Below are positions 49,978 through 58,872 of a stretch of DNA of 64,000 nucleotides, piece after piece. The DNA lies in assembly GCF_900100875.1 (NCBI RefSeq), contig NZ_FNKQ01000002.1, positions 806,001 through 870,000 of the forward strand, given 5' to 3'. Below the pieces are notes generated by a model. It ran no database searches. It was not told where the DNA came from and saw only the letters and a program-made list of their open reading frames with translations. The DNA comes from Halopelagius longus (lineage in GTDB: Archaea; Halobacteriota; Halobacteria; Halobacteriales; Haloferacaceae). The translations under genes were made by a program, and so were the position numbers. Numbering within the stretch: the first letter of the stretch is position 1; each line of letters begins with the position of its first letter.

Positions 49978-50886
49978 TCAGAGCGCCGACTCCTCGCTCT
50001 CGTTCTCGAAGTCGGCAGTCTCGGCGAACTCCTCGGGCCGCGAGCGCGGTTCGTGCGCCCGGTAGAACGCCGTCGCGTACGTGCGCTGGAACGTAAACAG
50101 AAGCATCGTCGTCGCAAGCGAGATGACCGAGATGAGGATCACTTCCTGCGTCGAGAAGCCGAGCGCCTGCATCGGGGCCGCACCGCCCGCGGCCGCGCCG
50201 GCACCCGCGCCCGCGCCGCCGTTCTCGAACTGCGAGAAGTTCTGGAACGTCCGCCAGAAGAGGAACCCCGAGATGGGGATGGTCGTCACGAGCGAGACGA
50301 CGAAGTTGATGACGGAGTACCCGAGGGCGCTGACGAGGTTGTTACGCACGAGGCGGTAGCTCTCGCGGAAGCCGTCGATCGCTCCCGTTCCGCCGACGAC
50401 GATGGCGACGGAGTAAAACTGGATGAAGAAGACCAGGAGCATCCCCACGAGGACGACGACGAGGACGAGGGCGCCGACGGCGAGCATCGCACCGCCGCCC
50501 GCACCCCCGCCCCCGGCGCTGAAGACGCCGAAGGCGGCGACGATGCCGACGATAGCGGCGACGATGCCGAACACGAGGAAGATGGCGAACTCGATTATCG
50601 ACCCGACGAGAAGCGGGACGTAGCGGTCCTTCCCGACGCGGGTGAGCGTCGAGAACGACGTCTTCCCGTCTAGCGACTCCGACGCCATGCCGAGGAGGCC
50701 CGCGATGACGAACGGCGTCACGAAGAACGTGAGTATCTGGAGGAGCGTCGGCACCATGGGGATGCCGGCTAACTGCAACGCAGACTGCGGGAGGGTTATG
50801 ACCCCGTACAGCAGTCCTACGAGGAACAATACCGGATTTCGGCCCAGTGCGGAGAGGGCCGAACGGAGGGCTTCGATTGCGGCCAT
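49978..50886 (-). CDS. Polytopic membrane protein, function unknown
   Basis: 302 residues with about six membrane helices: VLFLVGLLYGVITLPQSALQ, FVTPFVIAGLLGMASES, LVGSIIEFAIFLVFGIVAAI, VVVLVGMLLVFFIQFYSVAI, SVINFVVSLVTTIPISGF and ILISVISLATTMLLF. Gly/Ala-rich loops (GAGAGAGAAAGG) link some of them. No transporter signature is seen. The N-terminus RSALSALGRNPVLF and the DGFRESYRLVRNNLV segment, also seen in bacterial DUF-type membrane proteins with YckC-like folds, suggest membrane assembly or stress; that is a guess. Confidence 0.75.
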   Translation of the reverse strand: MAAIEALRSALSALGRNPVLFLVGLLYGVITLPQSALQLAGIPMVPTLLQILTFFVTPFVIAGLLGMASESLDGKTSFSTLTRVGKDRYVPLLVGSIIEFAIFLVFGIVAAIVGIVAAFGVFSAGGGGAGGGAMLAVGALVLVVVLVGMLLVFFIQFYSVAIVVGGTGAIDGFRESYRLVRNNLVSALGYSVINFVVSLVTTIPISGFLFWRTFQNFSQFENGGAGAGAGAAAGGAAPMQALGFSTQEVILISVISLATTMLLFTFQRTYATAFYRAHEPRSRPEEFAETADFENESEESAL

Positions 50887-50984
50887 ACTATCCGTTTCGA
50901 CGTAGCGTTCCTTAAAGATGAATGAACAGAACTGTTGTCACGTTCTGTCGGCGGGCCGCCGCGCCACTACCGCGCTACCGCGAG

Positions 50985-51164
50985 TCAGGCCGCCGCGCCG
51001 TCGGCGTCCCGTCCGGCGCGGAGGGACGCGACGACGGTGCAGGCGGCGGCGAACGCAGCGATGACGGCGGGAACGCGCCCGTCGACGTCCGTTTCGAGGA
51101 GGAAGGCGCTGCTCGCGAGGAGGAGCATCGCCCCGAGCGCGACTTGCCGCATGTCCACGGACAT
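50985..51164 (-). CDS. 59-residue membrane protein, function unknown
   Basis: ATG at 51164, stop TGA at 50987-50985. It begins MSVDMRQVALGAMLLLASSA and has two hydrophobic stretches (residues about 7-23 and 32-47) around ETDVDGR. A minus-strand TATA-like CTCTAAGTAG lies about 27 nt upstream, supporting a leaderless start. Too short for most gene callers. No recognised family. Confidence 0.6.
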   Translation of the reverse strand: MSVDMRQVALGAMLLLASSAFLLETDVDGRVPAVIAAFAAACTVVASLRAGRDADGAAA

Positions 51165-51283
51165 ACCCCGAATCGACAGACAGTCACTACTTAGAGTTTT
51201 TCTTCGAAACCTACAGTGTGAACAAATGGCACAGTTCGAGAGCGGACCGCGACTGACTTCACGGACCGGCGGGAACGACGACC

Positions 51284-51790
51284 ATGAGCGACGACAGCGA
51301 GGAAGCCGGCGGGGACCGGACGCTCGCCGATCTGCGGACGGTGGCCGACTACCAGTTCGGCGCCGGCGCGGGCGAGGTACTCTTTCCGAGCGACGCCGAA
51401 GACGAGTTGACGGTGACTCGCTCCACCAGCGGTCGGCCCAGACAGATACGCGCGCCGGAGGGGCGACTCGTCTCGTACGGGACGGACGGTCGGTTCACGC
51501 TGGGACACGCGGGCGGCGTTCGCCTCGCGGCGGCGTCGGAACCGCCCGAGAACCGAGTCGTCGTCGGCGACGAGAGCGAACCGTTCGTCCGCGAGGGCAA
51601 GAACGCGTTCGCGAAGTTCGTCACCGACGTCGACCCGGACGTTCGCCCCGGCGACGAAGTCGCCGTCGTGACGCCCGACGACACCGTCGTCGCGACCGGC
51701 CGCGCGGAGTTGTCCGCCGACGCGATGCTCGACTTCGAGACGGGGATGGCGGTGCACGTCCGCGAGGGCGCGGGACCGAACGAGGAGTGA
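51284..51790 (+). CDS. PUA-domain RNA-binding protein
   Basis: 168 residues. The C-terminal half is a PUA domain: VGDESEPFVREGKNAFAKFV, DPDVRPGDEVAVVTPDDTVV, ATGRAELSADAMLDFETGMA, in the order seen in archaeal tRNA-guanine transglycosylase (ArcTGT) C-terminal PUA. The N-terminal half (LADLRTVADYQFGAGAGEVL) resembles the preceding C2 region, so it is like a detached ArcTGT tail, as in split archaeosine enzymes. No catalytic domain is present. A role with tRNA is likely from the domain but not shown. Confidence 0.82.
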   Translation: MSDDSEEAGGDRTLADLRTVADYQFGAGAGEVLFPSDAEDELTVTRSTSGRPRQIRAPEGRLVSYGTDGRFTLGHAGGVRLAAASEPPENRVVVGDESEPFVREGKNAFAKFVTDVDPDVRPGDEVAVVTPDDTVVATGRAELSADAMLDFETGMAVHVREGAGPNEE

Positions 51791-51847
51791 GGAACGCGGC
51801 GACGGCGGCGGTCGGAAGGAGACGACTCCGGCGACGGAGATGCGGTC

Positions 51848-52858
51848 TCAGAGGCCGAGCGCGGTCAGAATCGGAACTCCGGCGGCGAGCGACCCGACGA
51901 GGTAGCCGCCTATCGCGCCGCCGTTCAGAAGCGGCAGTCCGGCGTGGGCCCGCCCCTTCAGCACCATCCACAGGAGAACGAACAATCCGGCGAACGTCCC
52001 GACCATCGACGTCAGCGCCGGGAGGTTCAGCGCCGGGAGGAACCCGACGCCGAGCGAGTTCGCCGGCGAGAAGAACGCCGCGGACGCTACCATCACCGTC
52101 GGCATGACGGCGTCGCCGAGGCCGATGAAGAGGGCGTCCCGAACGCCGTCGTCGGAGTCGGCTTCGGATACCGCGTCGGGTTCCGGTTGCTCGTCTGCCG
52201 CGCCACCGTTTGCGGCCGCCGCCTCGCCGTCCGCCTCCGTCGCGTCCGTCTCCTCGTGGACGTCGTTCGCGCCGGAGAAGTCGTCGTCCAAGAGCGAGTA
52301 CGACAGCGTCGTCGGCATGACGAGGACGACGGGGATGCGGAGGTCCATCACGCCCTCCGCCAGATCGAGCATGTGCTTCGTACCGTAGACGCTGACGGCG
52401 TCGTAGATAGCCAACGCAGTCAGGAGGACTATCGCGGGCAGCAGTCCGAAGCTGATGCCGAACAGTCCGGCCGCGCCCGCGCCCATCAACACCCCCGCGG
52501 TGTCGATGACGTACCACTCGGGGTACGCCACGAGTGCCCCGGCGACGACGACGGCGGCGACGGCGGCCGGAACCGTCGGGAGGACGGCGGCGAAGACGTA
52601 CCACGAGAGCCACCCGCTGGTGAAGACGATGAGCGCGCGGACGGCCCAGTCGAAGTCGTACTTGAACGCCGCGAGCATCACGGCCGTCGCCACGAGGATG
52701 GCTCCGATGTAGACGAGGCTGTTCGTCGGATCCGTCGGGTCCTCGACGGTCTGGTAGCCCTGCTCGTAGAAGGTGGGGACGAGCGCGAGTGCGCCCAACT
52801 GCACGAGGAGGAAGACGAGCGCGGCGATGGCCACGCCGAGGTACACGCGCTTTCGCAT
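51848..52858 (-). CDS. Presenilin-like A22 membrane protease
   Basis: 336 residues with about nine helices. The aspartyl protease pair is visible: ALAIYDAVSVYGTKHML (YD) and DALFIGLGDAVMPTVMV (GLGD). ALNLPALTSMVG carries the PAL motif of presenilin/signal peptide peptidase homologues. A long acidic cytoplasmic loop (about residues 215-255, TDATEADGEAAAANGGAADE) separates the two catalytic helices, as in haloarchaeal members. It cleaves membrane proteins within the bilayer; substrates are unknown. Confidence 0.9.
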   Translation of the reverse strand: MRKRVYLGVAIAALVFLLVQLGALALVPTFYEQGYQTVEDPTDPTNSLVYIGAILVATAVMLAAFKYDFDWAVRALIVFTSGWLSWYVFAAVLPTVPAAVAAVVVAGALVAYPEWYVIDTAGVLMGAGAAGLFGISFGLLPAIVLLTALAIYDAVSVYGTKHMLDLAEGVMDLRIPVVLVMPTTLSYSLLDDDFSGANDVHEETDATEADGEAAAANGGAADEQPEPDAVSEADSDDGVRDALFIGLGDAVMPTVMVASAAFFSPANSLGVGFLPALNLPALTSMVGTFAGLFVLLWMVLKGRAHAGLPLLNGGAIGGYLVGSLAAGVPILTALGL

Positions 52859-52904
52859 GTCGCCCCGTTTCGGCCGGTGCGGTATGGGGATTGTGCTTCG
52901 TCCG

Positions 52905-53138
52905 CTACCGAGCGTACAGCTTCTTCCCGACGAGCGACGCCGGCGACGTGCCCTCGGTCGGCGTGATGGCGACGTACGGTCGCTCGACGGGGCCGAAGAT
53001 ATCGACCACGCGCCCGACGCTCGACAGCGACTCGTCGACCACGTCGCGGCCGATGTCGGGGTGACTCTCGTCGTCTGCCCGCGCGATGGCGAGGTTCTGT
53101 GCGGTCCGGGAGACGGTGCCGACGCGTTGCATCGCCAT
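52905..53138 (-). CDS. gar1: H/ACA ribonucleoprotein component Gar1
   Basis: 77 residues. MQRVGTVSRTAQNLAIARAD and the core VGRVVDIFGPVERPYVAITP match archaeal Gar1, which binds Cbf5 in the pseudouridine guide RNP. The ATG at 53138 overlaps the stop of srp19 (ATGA). The product is basic for a halophile only near the end (GKKLYAR). Confidence 0.9.
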   Translation of the reverse strand: MAMQRVGTVSRTAQNLAIARADDESHPDIGRDVVDESLSSVGRVVDIFGPVERPYVAITPTEGTSPASLVGKKLYAR

Positions 53139-53419
53139 CAGCCCCGGAGGATGCCGACGTACGCGGCGACGGCCTGCACGAGGTCGTTCTTCGTGGAGTC
53201 CTCCGCGCCTTTCACGAGGACGCGCCCGCGGGAGTCCCACTCGCGGGGGTGCGTCACGTCGCGTTCGATGACCGCGTCGTAGCCGACCTGCTGGACGGCT
53301 TCCGCGATTTCGTCAACCGTCGGTTCCTCGACCGCGGTGTCGAGGGGGACCCGACGCCCCTCGGACCGCGACTTCGACGCATCGATGTAGACGGGCCAGA
53401 TGACGTTCTCGACGGCCAT
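53138..53419 (-). CDS. srp19: Signal recognition particle subunit SRP19
   Basis: 93 residues beginning [20 protein letters not shown], where the Trp-Pro and Arg-rich loop bind SRP RNA helices 6/8, with [20 protein letters not shown] as the other RNA-binding loop. SRP19 orders the RNA for SRP54 binding. It is coupled to gar1, the standard haloarchaeal arrangement. Confidence 0.95.
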   Translation of the reverse strand: MAVENVIWPVYIDASKSRSEGRRVPLDTAVEEPTVDEIAEAVQQVGYDAVIERDVTHPREWDSRGRVLVKGAEDSTKNDLVQAVAAYVGILRG

Positions 53420-53499
53420 ACCGAAAGGGGTGCGGCGCGGCCGTAATACGGTTGTGGTCCGCGTCCGAGAGAAAGAGGGTGCGGTCGTCCGGTTCCGCG

Positions 53500-54612
53500 T
53501 TACCGCCGGCGCGCCAGAAGCGACGCGCCGAGGAGGGCGACGACGGACGCGACGACGCCGAATCCGGGCGCGCCGGTCCCCGTCTCCTCAGTCGTCGCAG
53601 TCGCGGTCGTCTGAGCGGTCGTGTCGGCCGTTTCGGTCGCCGCGGTCGTCTCCGTCTGGTTCGCCTGCTGTTTCATCGACTGGTACTCCTCGTACGCCTC
53701 GGGGTGGACCGCCTGCATGATGGTCTCTGCGGCGTCAACCGACCGCGGCGCGGGTTGCTGGAGGTTGTTCTCGTCTACCCGGACGACGTTCCCCTTCTGT
53801 ATCGCGGTGGTGCTGTTGTACGCCTCGTTGCTCGGAATCGGCGACCCCTCGGGCGCGACTATCCACGCCGGGTCCATCTGGACGACCGTCTCGTCGTTGA
53901 GTTGGGCGAACCCGGAGACCCCGGCCTCGGCGGCCCCGTTCCGGAGCCCGGCCGTGGTCATCACGTCGCCGATGAACGTGTTGTTCCCGGAGGTGTAGCC
54001 GTAGAAGACGTTGAGTCCGACGGGTTTCTCCTCGTCGGCGAGAGCCTCCTGCATCAGGCGGACGGACTCGCGGATGTCGTCTGCGGTCCGCTGTCCGGCC
54101 TCGCAGTTACCGGTCAGGCGACCGATCGTCTCGGTCTTGTTGGCGACGAACTCCAAGGAGGTGCCCGTCCCGAAGACGTACACGGGGATGCCTTGGTCGC
54201 GAATCTGCTCGACGCGGTCCTTCGCCAGCCCGTACGTCGAGTTCGGCACGAGGACGAGGTCGGGGTCGGCATCGAGGACCTTCTCGACGCTCGGGCCGTT
54301 CGCCCCGGAGACGTTCGCTTTCTCGTCGGCCCCCTCCAAGTAGGAGGCGTACTGCGAGACGCCGACGACTTCCTCGCGCGCGCCTATCTCCCACATCGTC
54401 TGGGCGGCGCTCGGGTTGAGCGTCACGATCCGTTCGGGGTCCTCTTCGAGCGTTACGTTCGCCCCCGTCGCGTCCGTCGCGGAGTAGGGGAAGGTGCACG
54501 ATTCTTGCGCCGTGGACGTACCGTCCTCGGTCTGTGCCGCCGCCAGTCCAGCCGTCGGCGCCACCGCGGCGACGACGAGGACGAGGGCGAGAACGACTGC
54601 TCTGTGTCTCAT
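53500..54612 (-). CDS. btuF: Vitamin B12 ABC transporter substrate-binding protein (BtuF-like), PGF-CTERM anchored
   Basis: 370 residues. A signal peptide ([20 protein letters not shown]) precedes a class III helical-backbone binding domain: [46 protein letters not shown] and [20 protein letters not shown] match BtuF/FhuD proteins. A Thr/Ala stalk leads to [20 protein letters not shown] with Arg, a PGF-CTERM signal, so this binding protein is anchored by lipid at the C-terminus rather than via an N-terminal lipobox. The ATG at 54612 is preceded by GGGAGG (54622-54617); an ATG at 54633 lies in an operator-like repeat. Confidence 0.88.
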   Translation of the reverse strand: MRHRAVVLALVLVVAAVAPTAGLAAAQTEDGTSTAQESCTFPYSATDATGANVTLEEDPERIVTLNPSAAQTMWEIGAREEVVGVSQYASYLEGADEKANVSGANGPSVEKVLDADPDLVLVPNSTYGLAKDRVEQIRDQGIPVYVFGTGTSLEFVANKTETIGRLTGNCEAGQRTADDIRESVRLMQEALADEEKPVGLNVFYGYTSGNNTFIGDVMTTAGLRNGAAEAGVSGFAQLNDETVVQMDPAWIVAPEGSPIPSNEAYNSTTAIQKGNVVRVDENNLQQPAPRSVDAAETIMQAVHPEAYEEYQSMKQQANQTETTAATETADTTAQTTATATTEETGTGAPGFGVVASVVALLGASLLARRR

Positions 54613-54627
54613 GTGTCCTCCCGTCTC

Positions 54628-54669
54628 CCCCATCGCAACAAGTATTTACCTAAACCAACTGCGATTGGG
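54628..54669. promoter_or_regulatory. Divergent btuF/btuC promoter with flanking inverted repeat
   Basis: CCCCATCGCA (54628-54637) and TGCGATTGGG (54660-54669) are inverted repeats with 9 of 10 positions paired. The 22-nt spacer holds TATA-like elements for both directions (GTATTTACC read plus; TTTAGG read minus). A factor binding both arms would control uptake genes on both sides. Cobalamin repression is the obvious hypothesis, without direct evidence. Confidence 0.5.
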
Positions 54670-54679
54670 TTACGAACAC

Positions 54680-55789
54680 ATGGACGTTCGCGCCCGCACC
54701 CTCGCGTGGTCGGGGGGACTGACCGGCCTCCTCGTCGCCGTCGTTCTCGTCAGCGCCGGCATCGGGCCGGTGTCCATCCCCGCCGGAACCGTGGCGAAGG
54801 TGGTGCTGAACGCCGTCGCGGTGCCGTCGGGACTCACGCTCTCGCCCGCCGCGGTGTCGCTCCCGGTGGTCGGCCGCGCGAACGTCCTCGCGCCGCACCT
54901 GACGTTCTCGCCGGTGTTTCGCTTCCCGGTCGAACGGACCCACACCGTCATCGTCCGCAGCGTCCGCCTCCCGCGCATCGTCCTCGCGGCCCTCGTCGGC
55001 TTCGCACTCGCCACCGCGGGCGTCGTCATGCAGGGCTTCTTCCGGAATCCGATGGCCGACCCCTCCATCATCGGCGTCTCTTCGGGCGCGGCCGTCGGCG
55101 CAGTCGCCTCCATCGTCCTCCCCTTCGCGCTCCCGTTCGGCCTGCAACTCCAGAGTGCGGCGTTCGCGACGGCGCTTCTGACGGCGTTCGGCGTCTACCT
55201 GCTCGCCTCGGAGGGCGGCCGCACGCCGACGGCGACGCTCCTCTTGGCGGGCGTGGCGGTCCAGACGTTCCTCGGCGCGGTCATCTCCTTCATGCTGCTC
55301 CACAGCGGTGAGAGCCTCCGCCGCGTCGTCTACTGGCTGATGGGCCACCTCGGCGGCGCGACGTGGGACGAGGTGCGGACCGTCGCCCTCGTCCTGCCGC
55401 CGCTTTTCGTCCTGCTTCTCTCCTACGGCCGGGACCTGAACGTCCTGCTCCTCGGCGAGGAGGACGCCCACAGCCTCGGCATCGAAGTCGAACGGACGAA
55501 GCGCATCCTGCTCGCGGCGTCGAGCATAGTCACCGCCGTCGCCGTCGCCGTCACGGGCGTCATCGGCTTCGTCGGCCTCATCGTCCCGCACGGCGTCCGC
55601 CTCGTCGTCGGCCCGGACCACCGGATACTCCTGCCGACGAGCGCGCTGGCCGGGGCGTCGTTTCTGGTCGCCACCGACACCCTCGCGCGGTCCGGCGCGG
55701 CGGAGATTCCCGTCGGCATCGTGACGGCGGCGCTGGGCGCGCCGTTCTTCCTCTACCTCCTGCGGACGCGGGAGGTGCACGAACTGTGA
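54680..55789 (+). CDS. btuC: Vitamin B12 ABC transporter permease (BtuC)
   Basis: 369 residues with about ten helices in the BtuC/FecCD plan. Key regions: RLPRIVLAALVGFALATAGV with QGFFRNPMADPSIIGVSSGA, EDAHSLGIEVERTKRILLAA (cytoplasmic coupling helix that contacts BtuD) and GFVGLIVPHGVRLVVGPDHR. It forms the channel for cobalamin. The stop overlaps the btuD start (GTGA). It is divergent from btuF with a shared promoter region. Confidence 0.93.
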   Translation: MDVRARTLAWSGGLTGLLVAVVLVSAGIGPVSIPAGTVAKVVLNAVAVPSGLTLSPAAVSLPVVGRANVLAPHLTFSPVFRFPVERTHTVIVRSVRLPRIVLAALVGFALATAGVVMQGFFRNPMADPSIIGVSSGAAVGAVASIVLPFALPFGLQLQSAAFATALLTAFGVYLLASEGGRTPTATLLLAGVAVQTFLGAVISFMLLHSGESLRRVVYWLMGHLGGATWDEVRTVALVLPPLFVLLLSYGRDLNVLLLGEEDAHSLGIEVERTKRILLAASSIVTAVAVAVTGVIGFVGLIVPHGVRLVVGPDHRILLPTSALAGASFLVATDTLARSGAAEIPVGIVTAALGAPFFLYLLRTREVHEL

Positions 55790-57141
55790 CCCGCGGAAAC
55801 GGGAGCGCCCGCGGGGGGACGCCGCCCGACGGCGACCCCCTCGTCCGGGCGTCGGACCTCCGCATCGACCTCGGGGGGACGACCATCCTGGACGGCGTCT
55901 CCCTCGACGTGGACACGGGGACGTTCGTCGGTCTCATCGGCCCGAACGGCGCGGGGAAGACGACCCTGCTCAGGGCGCTGAACGGCGCGCTCACGCCCGC
56001 GCTCGGGCGCGTCGAGGTGGCGGGCGAGCGAATCGACCGCCTCGGATCGAAGGCCGCCAGCAGACTCGTCGCCACCGTCCCGCAGGACACCTCCGTCTCC
56101 TTCGACTTCGACGCCCGCGAGACGGTGCGGATGGGGCGGACGCCGCACCTCTCGCGGTTCGGCGGGTGGAGCGACGAGGACTCGGCGGCCGTCGAACGCG
56201 CGATGGAGCGAACGGACGTGACCGGCCTCGCGGACCGCGCCGTCACGGGCCTCTCGGGCGGCGAACGCCAGCGAGTCCTCATCGCTCGCGCACTCGCGCA
56301 GGCGACGCCGCTTCTCCTCTTGGACGAACCGACCGCAAGCCTCGATATCAACCACCAAGTCCGGACGCTCGAACTCGTCTCCGAACTCGTCGCCGAGGGG
56401 AAGACGGCCGTCGCGGCCATCCACGACCTGAACCTCGCTGCGCACTACTGCGACGAACTCGTCCTCCTCTCCGGCGGAGGCGTCGTCGCCGCCGGCCCGC
56501 CCGCCGAGGTTCTCACCGAGGCGAATCTGGAGGGGGCGTTCGACGCGAACGCGGTGGTGTCGCGCCACCCCGTCACCGGGTCGGTGTACGTCACGGCGTT
56601 GCCGGAGACGCGGGCGGGCGACGCCGAGGGGCGCGTCCACGTCGTCGGCGGGGGCGGCACCGCCGCGAGGCACCTGTATCTCCTCTCTGCGGCGGGGTAC
56701 GACGTCTCCGTCGGCGCACTGAACGAGGGCGACACCGACACCGAGACGGCGCGGAGTCTCGGCGTGGACGCGGTGACCGTTCCCCCCTTCTCTTCGGTCG
56801 ATTCCGCCGCGCGCGACGCCGTCGCCGACCGCATCGAACGCGCCGACTGCGTCGTCGTCGCGGACGTGGAAGTCGGGCGGGGGAATCTGGCGAACCTCCG
56901 CGCGGCCGCCGACGCCGACAGCCTCGTCCTCGTCGAGGAGCGACCGTTCGCGGAGCGAAACTACGCCGGTACGGAGGGCGAACGCGCCTACGAACGACTG
57001 CGCGCGCGCGGAACCGTCGTCTCGGCGGGCGACGTACTGGCCGCCGTCACGGCGGCCGTCGAAGGCGAGGCGACGGATGCGACGAGTGAAGAACGAACGG
57101 AGGCGAGAGAGGCGAGTCAGTCGGACTCGTCGGCGACGTAG
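55786..57141 (+). CDS. btuD: Vitamin B12 ABC transporter ATPase (BtuD) with C-terminal Rossmann-like domain
   Basis: 451 residues. ABC ATPase (about 20-280): Walker A GPNGAGKTT (52-60), signature LSGGERQRV, Walker B LLLLDEPTASLD, D-loop and H-loop VAAIHDLNLAAHYC. Residues about 285-430 form an extra alpha/beta domain not in bacterial BtuD: RVHVVGGGGTAARHLYLLSA looks nucleotide- or corrinoid-binding, followed by strand/helix repeats (DCVVVADVEVGRGNLANLRA). The GTG at 55786 overlaps the btuC stop. The 3' end overlaps the convergent membrane protein gene by 25 nt. Confidence 0.92.
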   Translation: MTRGNGSARGGTPPDGDPLVRASDLRIDLGGTTILDGVSLDVDTGTFVGLIGPNGAGKTTLLRALNGALTPALGRVEVAGERIDRLGSKAASRLVATVPQDTSVSFDFDARETVRMGRTPHLSRFGGWSDEDSAAVERAMERTDVTGLADRAVTGLSGGERQRVLIARALAQATPLLLLDEPTASLDINHQVRTLELVSELVAEGKTAVAAIHDLNLAAHYCDELVLLSGGGVVAAGPPAEVLTEANLEGAFDANAVVSRHPVTGSVYVTALPETRAGDAEGRVHVVGGGGTAARHLYLLSAAGYDVSVGALNEGDTDTETARSLGVDAVTVPPFSSVDSAARDAVADRIERADCVVVADVEVGRGNLANLRAAADADSLVLVEERPFAERNYAGTEGERAYERLRARGTVVSAGDVLAAVTAAVEGEATDATSEERTEAREASQSDSSAT

Positions 57142-57407
57142 CGAGCGTACAGTCGGTCGGCCGCGAACGACCCGACGACGGCGGGGAGGAGGAGGTACGC
57201 CCCCGCCTGCAGGAGGACGAAGCCCACCCACCGCGAGAGGGGGTCCGTCGGCGGCCACAGCAACGGGCGCAGGCGGAGCAGGAACTCGTAGTTCCACGCC
57301 GCGAGGGCGGCGGCAAGGACGACGGTACAGACCGCCCGGAGGAGCAGTCGGTTCGGTTCGCGGCCGGGGTCCGGCGTTGGGAACTCCTCGTCGGCGCCTC
57401 GACTCAT
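57117..57407 (-). CDS. Small membrane protein, function unknown
   Basis: 96 residues beginning MSRGADEEFPTPDPGREPNR with two predicted helices (LLLRAVCTVVLAAALAAWNY, about residues 21-40, and WVGFVLLQAGAYLLLPAVVG, about residues 61-80) and a charged ending (DRLYARYVADESD). Its last 25 nt overlap the end of btuD tail to tail. The pattern recurs in haloarchaea beside btuCD; I know of no function. Confidence 0.7.
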   Translation of the reverse strand: MSRGADEEFPTPDPGREPNRLLLRAVCTVVLAAALAAWNYEFLLRLRPLLWPPTDPLSRWVGFVLLQAGAYLLLPAVVGSFAADRLYARYVADESD

Positions 57408-57545
57408 TACGCCTTATTCGGGTCTCGAGTCAGTTCAATCGTCCGTTAAGCGGACATTCGGTCGCCTAACTGTTCGGTAACGGCGTTGTATTGATACGTT
57501 CACGGCGCGTGTGTTGGGGCGACTGGCTCGTCTCAGGTGTCTCAC

Positions 57546-58730
57546 ATGAACGTCGCACTCATCGGGGTCGGACTGGCCGGCGGGAGAATCGTCGAGTCGC
57601 TCTTGGCGTACGAGTCGGACGCGGGCGTCGATTTCGTGACGGACGCGCTCGCGGTGAACACGGCCCGCGCCGACCTCGTGGAACTGGAACGCCTCCCGGA
57701 GGACCGCCGCGTCCTCGTCGGACAATCGCGGGTGAAGGGCCACGGCGTCGGCGCGGACAACGAACTCGGCGCGGAGGTGACGAGGGAGGACATCGGGGAC
57801 GTCCTCTCGGTGGTGGACGAGTTCTCGACGCACGAGGTGGACGCCTTCCTCGTCGTCGCCGGACTCGGCGGCGGCACCGGAAGCGGCGGGGGTCCGGTCG
57901 TCGCCGAGGAACTCGGCCGGGTGTACGCCGAACCGGTGTTCGGACTCGGCGTCCTCCCCGGACGCGACGAGGACGGCATCAACACGCTCAACGCCGCGCG
58001 TTCGCTCCCGACGTTCGTCCGCGAGGTGGAGAACCTCGTCCTCTTCGACAACGACGCGTGGCGGCAGTCCGGCGAGAACGTCTCGACGGGCTACGAGAGC
58101 CTCAACCGGGAACTGGCCCGACGCCTCGGCGTCGTGTTGAGCGCCGGGGAGGCGGACGGGACGGGCGACGACGGGGCCGTCGAAACGGCGGACGTGCGCC
58201 GCACCCTCAACGCCGGCGGCGTCTCCACCATCGGGTACGCGAGCGTGGAGGTGCGGCGGCCGAAGCGCGGACTCGTCGCGCGACTCCTCGGTTCGACGCC
58301 GGACCGCGACGAGGGGAAGGTGACGAACAGGGTGACGTCGCTCGTCCGGCGGGCGGCGCTGAGTCGCCTCACCGTCCCCTGCGATATCGAGAGCGCGGAC
58401 CGGGGCGTGGTCGTCGTCGCCGGGCCGCGGGCGGAAGTGTCCCGGCAGGGGGTAGAACGCGGCCGGGAGTGGGTCCGCGAGGAGACGGAGACGACGGAGA
58501 TTCGCGGCGGCGACTGCCCGATGAACTCCGAGTCCGTCGCGGCGGCGGTACTCCTCTCCGGCCTGGACGACGTGCCGCGACTGAACGAACTCCGTCGGAC
58601 GGCCGTCGAGATGCGCCGCGACATCCTCGAGAAGGACTCCGTGAGCGGCCACCGCTACCGGAGTCTGATTCGGGCGTCCGGCGGCGACGGAGACGACGGC
58701 GACGAGGAGTCCATCGAACCCCTGTTTTGA
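57546..58730 (+). CDS. Tubulin/FtsZ-superfamily protein, CetZ-like
   Basis: A 394-residue GTPase of the archaeal CetZ type. The N-terminus MNVALIGVGLAGGRIVESLL matches CetZ, and the GTP-binding T4 signature GLGGGTGSGGGPVVAEELGR is intact (about residues 103-122). GVLPGRDEDGINTLNAARSL provides the nucleotide-contact loop, and the C-terminal half (SVEVRRPKRGLVARLLGSTP onward) is more variable than in CetZ1. CetZ proteins control cell shape and motility in haloarchaea. A GTG at 57537 would add three residues; ATG at 57546 is preferred. Confidence 0.87.
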   Translation: MNVALIGVGLAGGRIVESLLAYESDAGVDFVTDALAVNTARADLVELERLPEDRRVLVGQSRVKGHGVGADNELGAEVTREDIGDVLSVVDEFSTHEVDAFLVVAGLGGGTGSGGGPVVAEELGRVYAEPVFGLGVLPGRDEDGINTLNAARSLPTFVREVENLVLFDNDAWRQSGENVSTGYESLNRELARRLGVVLSAGEADGTGDDGAVETADVRRTLNAGGVSTIGYASVEVRRPKRGLVARLLGSTPDRDEGKVTNRVTSLVRRAALSRLTVPCDIESADRGVVVVAGPRAEVSRQGVERGREWVREETETTEIRGGDCPMNSESVAAAVLLSGLDDVPRLNELRRTAVEMRRDILEKDSVSGHRYRSLIRASGGDGDDGDEESIEPLF

Positions 58731-58872
58731 GCGTCGACGCCGAGCGGTTCCGAATCGACGGCGACGACAACAATCTCGTAAGTAATCCGCCACCACGGTT
58801 TTGCCTCGACCCTTCGTTACGTCAAACCGATTCGGGACCGGCGTCAGTTCTCGCCGGTCCGAAACCAAATCT

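Noticed and set aside
51226..51283. An ATG at 51226 as an upstream start or separate gene before the PUA protein
   Set aside because: It is out of frame with the PUA gene and leads into a low-complexity shadow frame.
54613..54679. A cobalamin riboswitch in front of btuF or btuC
   Set aside because: The divergent gap is 67 nt, too short for the B12 element, and no B12-box sequence is seen.
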